Shown here: in pieces, positions 59,767 to 64,000 of the stretch
Layout of the letters: each line of letters opens with the position of its first letter
How positions within the stretch are numbered: the first letter of the stretch is position 1
Assembly (NCBI GenBank): GCA_001724025.1
Contig: MEDJ01000001.1
Location: 124,001 to 188,000 of the forward strand
DNA: 64,000 nucleotides
Source: Acidobacteria bacterium SCN 69-37
GTDB lineage: Bacteria; Acidobacteriota; Vicinamibacteria; Vicinamibacterales; SCN-69-37
Direction of reading: 5' to 3'
Made by a program: the position numbers and the translations under genes
Notes under the pieces: model-generated
Databases searched by the model: none
Seen by the model: only the letters and a program-made list of their open reading frames with translations
What the model was told of the DNA's origin: nothing

Positions 59767-60986
59767 CGAAGAACCTCGCCTACTCGGCCGTGGCGTCCGG
59801 CAGCGCCGTGCTGATGCTGCTGTTGCTGACGCTGGCGGGCCGCTGGCTCGGCGTCGACGACTACGGCGCGTTCACGTTCGCAATCACCATTGCCACCATC
59901 GCCGAGGTCTTCATGGACTTCGGCCTGCACCAGGTGACGATTCGCGCGGTCGCTCGCGATCCCTCGTCGGCCGCGCGCTTCCTTCGCACCTCGCTCGTCC
60001 TGAAGCTGCTGCCCGGCGTCGGCATGATCGTCATCGTCGGCGCCGCGGTCTTCTGGCTGCGCGACGAGCCGGACGTGCGCCTGGCGTGCCTGCTCATGCT
60101 CGGCGGCGCGGCGATGCGCTCGCTGCTGCTGACGGCCAAGGGGATCCTGCAGGGGCTCGAGCGCTTCGGGGCCGATGCCCTGTTGACCACCGCCGATCGC
60201 CTGCTCCTGCTGATCGCGTGCGGCCTGGCGCTCCTCAACGGCGCCGGCGTCGTGATGACGAGCCTGGTCTTCCTCGCGGTCCGCGTCGTGACCGCCGCCG
60301 CAAGCCTGTGGTTCGTGACCCGCCTGGTCGGCCCCGGCACCGTCGATCGCGGCCTCCGGCGCCGGCTGCCGCTCGAGGCGCTGCCCATCGGCGCGTTCCT
60401 GCTCGTGTTGAACGTCTACAACCGCGTGGACACCGTGATGCTCGGCAGCATGAGCGGCGACCGCGAGACCGGCCTGTATGGCGCCGCGTATCCGCTCTAC
60501 GAGGGCCTGACGTATGCCGCGTCGATTCTCTCGGCCGTCCTCGTCCCGCGTCTTTCACGGCTCTGGGCCGACGATACGACGCACTATGGCCGCCTGGCGC
60601 GCCGGGCGCTGGGGTGGAGCGCCGTCATGGCCGTGGTGCTTGCCGCCCTGGCCCTGCCGCTGACCGAGTGGACGATCGTCCTCGCCTTCGGGGCCGAGTT
60701 CCGCGAGGCCGCGTCCACGTTCCGGATCCTCCTGGTCGCGCTCCCCTTCATCTACGTGCTGTGGGGCCTGCACTCGGTCGCCCTGTCGTGCCATCACACG
60801 CGCGCGCTCGTGCTCGTCACGGCCATCGGCACGGTCGTGAACGTGCTGCTCAACGCTGCGTGGATTCCGACGTACGGCGCCGACGGCGCGGCCGCCGCCA
60901 CGGTCATCAGCGAGGGCCTGGCGGCTGCGATGCTCGGCTGGTCACTCCGTCGCGCCCTGGCCGGGCGAGACGACGCCGGGCGTTAG
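59763..60986 (+). CDS. Oligosaccharide flippase (Wzx-like, MOP superfamily)
   Basis: The 407-residue protein has about 12 hydrophobic segments in the Polysacc_synt arrangement. It opens KNLAYSAVASGSAVLML, RWLGVDDYGAFTFAI; the central NVYNRVDTVMLGSMSGDRETGLYGAAYPL is diagnostic of flippases for lipid-linked glycans. ATG 59763 overlaps the glycosyltransferase stop (ATGA); an upstream in-frame ATG at 59754 is possible. It would move the finished repeat unit to the periplasm. Confidence 0.92.
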   Translation: MTKNLAYSAVASGSAVLMLLLLTLAGRWLGVDDYGAFTFAITIATIAEVFMDFGLHQVTIRAVARDPSSAARFLRTSLVLKLLPGVGMIVIVGAAVFWLRDEPDVRLACLLMLGGAAMRSLLLTAKGILQGLERFGADALLTTADRLLLLIACGLALLNGAGVVMTSLVFLAVRVVTAAASLWFVTRLVGPGTVDRGLRRRLPLEALPIGAFLLVLNVYNRVDTVMLGSMSGDRETGLYGAAYPLYEGLTYAASILSAVLVPRLSRLWADDTTHYGRLARRALGWSAVMAVVLAALALPLTEWTIVLAFGAEFREAASTFRILLVALPFIYVLWGLHSVALSCHHTRALVLVTAIGTVVNVLLNAAWIPTYGADGAAAATVISEGLAAAMLGWSLRRALAGRDDAGR

Positions 60987-60998
60987 GCTTCAGCCATC

Positions 60999-62234
60999 TC
61001 ACCAGCGGATCAGGACGACGTTGCTGCGCTCGGCTGTGCCGATCTGGCCAGCGCGCGCCGGCGTGCTGACCGCCACGCCGACCAGTTCGCCCGGTGCCGG
61101 GGTCCATCCCGCCAGCGGCGTGCCGCCGAAGCCGCCCTGCCCGACGTGGCCGTCGATCACCTTGCACGTCTGCCCGGGCCGCAGCCACTCGTTCGCCCCG
61201 CCGATCCACTTACCACCGATGTTGGCGAAGAACCACTGATTGCCTTCGATGGTGGCGCCGCTGTCGAAGAACGGCAGCACGGGCCACTTTCCGGCCTTCG
61301 TGTGGTCGATGCAGAGCTGATCGCCCACGTGCATCGCCGAGATGACCGTCGACGACACCGTCCAGTTTGTGATGTTGACGGCGTTGGCGTAGGTGACCGC
61401 GCGCAGATCGATCTGATCATTCGCGGCCGGTGGCGCGGTTCCACCACCGCCACCAGGTGGGGTCGACGCGGCTGCCGGCGTCTTGAACGACCACACGGCC
61501 GACCAGTCGCTCTGGTGCCCGCTCGACGAGACCGTCCGCGCGCGCCAGTAGTAGGCAGTCGCCGCGACCAGCGGCGCGGGCAGCGCCAGCGACGTCTGCC
61601 CCGACCCGGCAGCCACCTGCTGCGTCGCCACCTTGTTGGCCATCGAGGCGTTCGTCGCGACCTCGAAGACGCAGGACACCGTGCCGGCCGGGCCGGACAC
61701 CGATCCATTCACGACGGCCAGCGTCGGCTGCAGCGTCGTCGTGGTGCTGCCGTTCCCCGGGCTCGCCGGCGCGGGCACGCCGAGGACCACGGGCGTATAG
61801 ACCACGAAGCTGCCGGTGTCCGAGAAGCCGCCCTGGTTGGCGCCGTCGTAGGCCTTGACGCGCCAGTAGTACGTCCGCTCGGAAGCCAGCGATTGCGGCA
61901 GCTTCACGGAGGTCCGTCCCTCCCCCGGCGTAATCCCGTTCTGTGTGTAGACGACCGTGGCAAACGCCTGGTCGACGGCCACCTCGAGCTGATACATCAG
62001 CGGCCGGACGCCGTTCGTTTCCGCGTTCTGGACCGTGAACGTCACGGGCTGGTCGGTAGTGGCGATGCGCACGTTCTGGCCCGGGGCGACAGCGGTCGCC
62101 ACGCCGATCTCCACTCCCTTGATGGGGCCGGCAATCGACGGGCTGAGCGGCGTTTCGCTCTTCACCCGTTCGCACGCCACGGACAGCAGCATCGACGCGG
62201 CAACTGTGGCCGCTACCAGCACGATACGTTTCAT
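60999..62234 (-). CDS. Lipoprotein with fibronectin-III-like repeats and a C-terminal conserved domain (paralogue 1)
   Basis: The 411-residue product has a lipobox LLSVAC (Cys about 21). Two fibronectin-III-like modules (about 30-150 and 155-255) each end in a WRVKAYD or WRARTVSS pattern. After a Gly/Pro linker, the C-terminal domain (about 275-411) has GDQLCIDHT, EGNQWFFANIGGKWIGG, EWLRPGQTCK and ends GVAVSTPAR...RSNVVLIRW. The same architecture is encoded 288 bp upstream (62522). ATG 62234 is preferred to the TTG at 62240. A surface-exposed or periplasmic binding role is likely, but no function is known to me. Confidence 0.82.
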   Translation of the reverse strand: MKRIVLVAATVAASMLLSVACERVKSETPLSPSIAGPIKGVEIGVATAVAPGQNVRIATTDQPVTFTVQNAETNGVRPLMYQLEVAVDQAFATVVYTQNGITPGEGRTSVKLPQSLASERTYYWRVKAYDGANQGGFSDTGSFVVYTPVVLGVPAPASPGNGSTTTTLQPTLAVVNGSVSGPAGTVSCVFEVATNASMANKVATQQVAAGSGQTSLALPAPLVAATAYYWRARTVSSSGHQSDWSAVWSFKTPAAASTPPGGGGGTAPPAANDQIDLRAVTYANAVNITNWTVSSTVISAMHVGDQLCIDHTKAGKWPVLPFFDSGATIEGNQWFFANIGGKWIGGANEWLRPGQTCKVIDGHVGQGGFGGTPLAGWTPAPGELVGVAVSTPARAGQIGTAERSNVVLIRW

Positions 62235-62312
62235 GACCAATCACCCGACAACACGGCACTCGAGGCGGAATCGCGCCTTCTGGAGGTCTATCGGCCGACG
62301 TCACGTCGGTAC

Positions 62313-62409
62313 TTAGAGCGCACTTCAAAGCTCTCCCATGGAGCGCAGGGGGCTTCAGCCCCGGCGGGGCGCCAGGGCGCGAAGGACGGGGTTTTGAAAC
62401 GCGCTCTCA
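62313..62409. repeat. 97-bp element with imperfect inverted ends between paralogous lipoproteins
   Basis: Left arm TTAGAGCGCACTTCAAAGC (62313-62331) matches the reverse complement of the right arm at 62391-62409 at 15 of 19 bases. Inside lies a tight hairpin GGGGCT-TC-AGCCCC (62349-62362). It may be a small non-autonomous element or a structured leader of the first lipoprotein. The rest of the 287-bp gap holds no gene. Confidence 0.5.
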
Positions 62410-62521
62410 GGGGGGACGAAAAGCGCAGTCGCCGGCATCGGAACGCCTGCAGAAATGCGCAGGGCGGGCTCCCGGATGACCGGAAGACCCGCCCTGCGAA
62501 TCGACTGCGTGGAAGCGCCGA

Positions 62522-63679
62522 CTACCAGACCACGAACTGGACGTCGGAGCGTTCGTCGAGCGTCTTGTCGGCCGGGTAGAACCGGGCCGGGGTCGAGACG
62601 GCCACGCCGAAGACCTGGCCCGACCGGAGCACCAGGCTGTTGAACGGCGCCCGGCCGGCAAACCCGTCCACGAAGAAGTGGTCGTCGTACTCGGTCTTGC
62701 AGTACTGACCCGGGCGCATCCAGTGGCCGGCACCGCCGTACCAGACGCCATCGATTTCGACGAAGACCCACTGATTGGCCACGACGGCCACGCTCGGGTC
62801 GCCCAGGAACGCCGCGTGCGGCCACGACTGGTCGTAGAACGTGCACAGCGTGTCGCCGGCCTTGTAGGCCTCGGTGATCGTCGCGGTCTGCGGCCACTTC
62901 GAAATGTTCGGACCGAGCGCGTAGACGACATTGTCGAGATCGATCCCGAAGCGGCGCTCGAAGGCGGCAGCCGCCGAGAACGGCCCGTCGACGGCGTTCG
63001 CCACGTCGCGCGCGCGCACACGCCAGAAGAGCGATCCCTCCGGCAGGTCGACCGATGGGATCCAGGTCGTCTCACCCGGACCGGCCGACACGGTCTGCGA
63101 CGCGACGAGCGGGCTGAACGAGTCGGACGCGGCCACCTGGAACTCGTAGGAAATCGCGCCAGCCGGCCCTTCGACCGAGGCATTTCCCACCACGAACGTC
63201 GGACGCACGCCATACACCGTGCCGCCCGGGGCGGGCCGCTGAATCGAGGGGATCCCCAGAATGATGTTCGGCCGCACGAAAAACTGCTGCGTTGCCGACG
63301 GGCTGCCGACCACGCCGTCGACGACCGCGCGCCAGCGCCAGTGATACCAGCGGTTGCCTTCCAGTTCCGGCAGGTTGACGCTCGTCACGCCGCTCGGATC
63401 CTCGCCAACTCCATCCACCGTGAAAACGACGTTCGAGAAGCCGGTATCGCTGGCCACCTCGACGTTGTAGGTCACCGCGCTACTGCCGGTCCGCACGGCA
63501 TTGACGACCTGGAGCCGGACGGGCTGCTGATTGTAGTTGTAGGACAGACCGTCGGTCGGCTGCTGCCCGACCGGCGCGACAAAACTCATCGAAGGACGAG
63601 CGGGGTTGTCCGAACCGCACGCCCAGCCCACGACGGCGAGCGCGCACACCAAACCGAGTCGGAACACACGAATCTTCAT
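62522..63679 (-). CDS. Lipoprotein with fibronectin-III-like repeats and a C-terminal conserved domain (paralogue 2)
   Basis: The 385-residue product has a lipobox AVVGWAC (Cys about 21), two fibronectin-III-like modules (WHWRWRAVVDG and WRVRARDVAN endings) and the same C-terminal domain as its neighbour. In the C-terminal domain I see GDTLCTFYDQ, ANQWVFVEIDGVWYGG, HWMRPGQYCK and GVAVSTPAR...RSDVQFVVW. ATG 63679 is backed by GGAGG upstream on this strand. Order and spacing show a local gene duplication with sequence drift. Function unknown; binding of a surface polymer is one guess. Confidence 0.82.
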   Translation of the reverse strand: MKIRVFRLGLVCALAVVGWACGSDNPARPSMSFVAPVGQQPTDGLSYNYNQQPVRLQVVNAVRTGSSAVTYNVEVASDTGFSNVVFTVDGVGEDPSGVTSVNLPELEGNRWYHWRWRAVVDGVVGSPSATQQFFVRPNIILGIPSIQRPAPGGTVYGVRPTFVVGNASVEGPAGAISYEFQVAASDSFSPLVASQTVSAGPGETTWIPSVDLPEGSLFWRVRARDVANAVDGPFSAAAAFERRFGIDLDNVVYALGPNISKWPQTATITEAYKAGDTLCTFYDQSWPHAAFLGDPSVAVVANQWVFVEIDGVWYGGAGHWMRPGQYCKTEYDDHFFVDGFAGRAPFNSLVLRSGQVFGVAVSTPARFYPADKTLDERSDVQFVVW

Positions 63680-63833
63680 CGTCCTCCACCAGCCCGCCGA
63701 ATCGTCGCTGTGCAACTGACACACAGTCGCATCGTCATCGTGCAGACCGCTCCTGAGAATACGGTGCGCGTCCGAAGGTGTCAATACGATGCCACCCCCC
63801 GGCTGGCCGGCCGCATCTCCCGCACGGCGGCTG

Positions 63834-63863
63834 TTGCTGGCGCTTTCAGCAACCTCCTAGAAT
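63834..63863 (+). promoter_or_regulatory. Candidate promoter for the last gene
   Basis: TTGCTG (63834-63839) and TAGAAT (63858-63863) are 18 bp apart. TAGAAT is only 6 bp from the ATG at 63870, so the message may have almost no leader if this ATG is used. The -10 box overlaps the 17-bp sequence shared with position 2273. Confidence 0.45.
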
Positions 63864-63869
63864 GAGGTG

Positions 63870-64000
63870 ATGTCGATCCGTCGCGTGCCCGCGGGATCAC
63901 CGCGCGACGAGCGAGGAGGACGGCTGCTCGGCCTGGCGGATCTGGCCGCCGGGCGCTATCCGGGCTTCCTCTTCGGCCTCCCCGTCGGACGGCAGCTGCC
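63870..64000 (+). CDS. Start of an unidentified gene, cut by the window end
   Basis: From ATG 63870 about 43 codons are open to the window end, reading MSIRRVPAGSPRDERGGRLL and then GLADLAAGRYPGFLFGLPVG. The promoter-like boxes and open frame suggest a real start, but the fragment is too short for a family call. Confidence 0.5.
   Translation, partial: MSIRRVPAGSPRDERGGRLLGLADLAAGRYPGFLFGLPVGRQL

Overview
The window is a gene-dense, strongly GC-rich bacterial chromosome segment with about 50 protein genes, one RNA gene (RNase P RNA), no tRNA or rRNA, and no recognisable insertion sequence or prophage. The mix of type II secretion/type IV pilus parts, many lipoproteins, a beta-barrel protein with signal peptide, a full glycine cleavage operon, NtrC-type regulators and a bacterial microcompartment shell protein fits a Gram-negative soil-type organism. 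An acidobacterium of the Vicinamibacteria type is my best guess; that placement is inference from gene content and protein style, not from a marker comparison.

Layout. 0-4 kb (minus): lipoprotein, lytic transglycosylase, GspF and GspE/PilB (cut by the window edge). 4-6 kb (plus): a two-gene microcompartment locus, a BMC shell protein and a CoA-acylating aldehyde dehydrogenase with a C-terminal extension. 6-7.7 kb: MltD-type transglycosylase. 7.9-10.5 kb (minus): two short-chain dehydrogenases and an SMP-30 lactonase, a likely sugar-oxidation operon. 10.6-18 kb (plus): comM, an M23 peptidase, secA, guaB. 18-24.8 kb (minus): nnrDE-tsaE and gcvT-gcvH-gcvP. 24.8-27.1 kb (minus): comEA, a pseudopilin, a 90-residue orphan and an AAA+ regulator lacking GAFTGA, coupled by TGATG junctions. 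27.6-32 kb: sugar nucleotidyltransferase, HYR-SGNH lipoprotein, sugar epimerase, amidohydrolase. 32.0-32.5 kb: rnpB. 32.5-41.5 kb (minus): metG, tatD, polyprenyl synthase, ligA, htrA and an NtrC-type response regulator, several overlapping by ATGA. 41.7-50 kb: an orphan, radC, a DASS transporter, dapF, a methyltransferase, a GlpD-like oxidoreductase, a beta-barrel protein, dtd and ttcA. 50-61 kb: a surface-glycan cluster (acyltransferase, epimerase, methyltransferase, two glycosyltransferases, two GT-C-like membrane proteins, two flippase-type proteins). 61-63.7 kb: two paralogous lipoproteins, then the first codons of an unidentified gene.

Three things stand out beyond the genes. First, a 15-bp palindrome close to TCGCAG-N3-CTGCGA occurs as a pair, 32 and 33 bp centre to centre, upstream of comM and upstream of radC, suggesting a shared competence/recombination regulon. 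Second, two families of dispersed non-coding repeats sit directly behind stop codons: GAAGT-unit arrays (three clear copies) and GGTACGACG-unit plus hairpin elements (four copies). Third, the microcompartment pair at 4-6 kb and the comEA-pseudopilin-regulator operon at 25-27 kb are compact and unusual gene arrangements.
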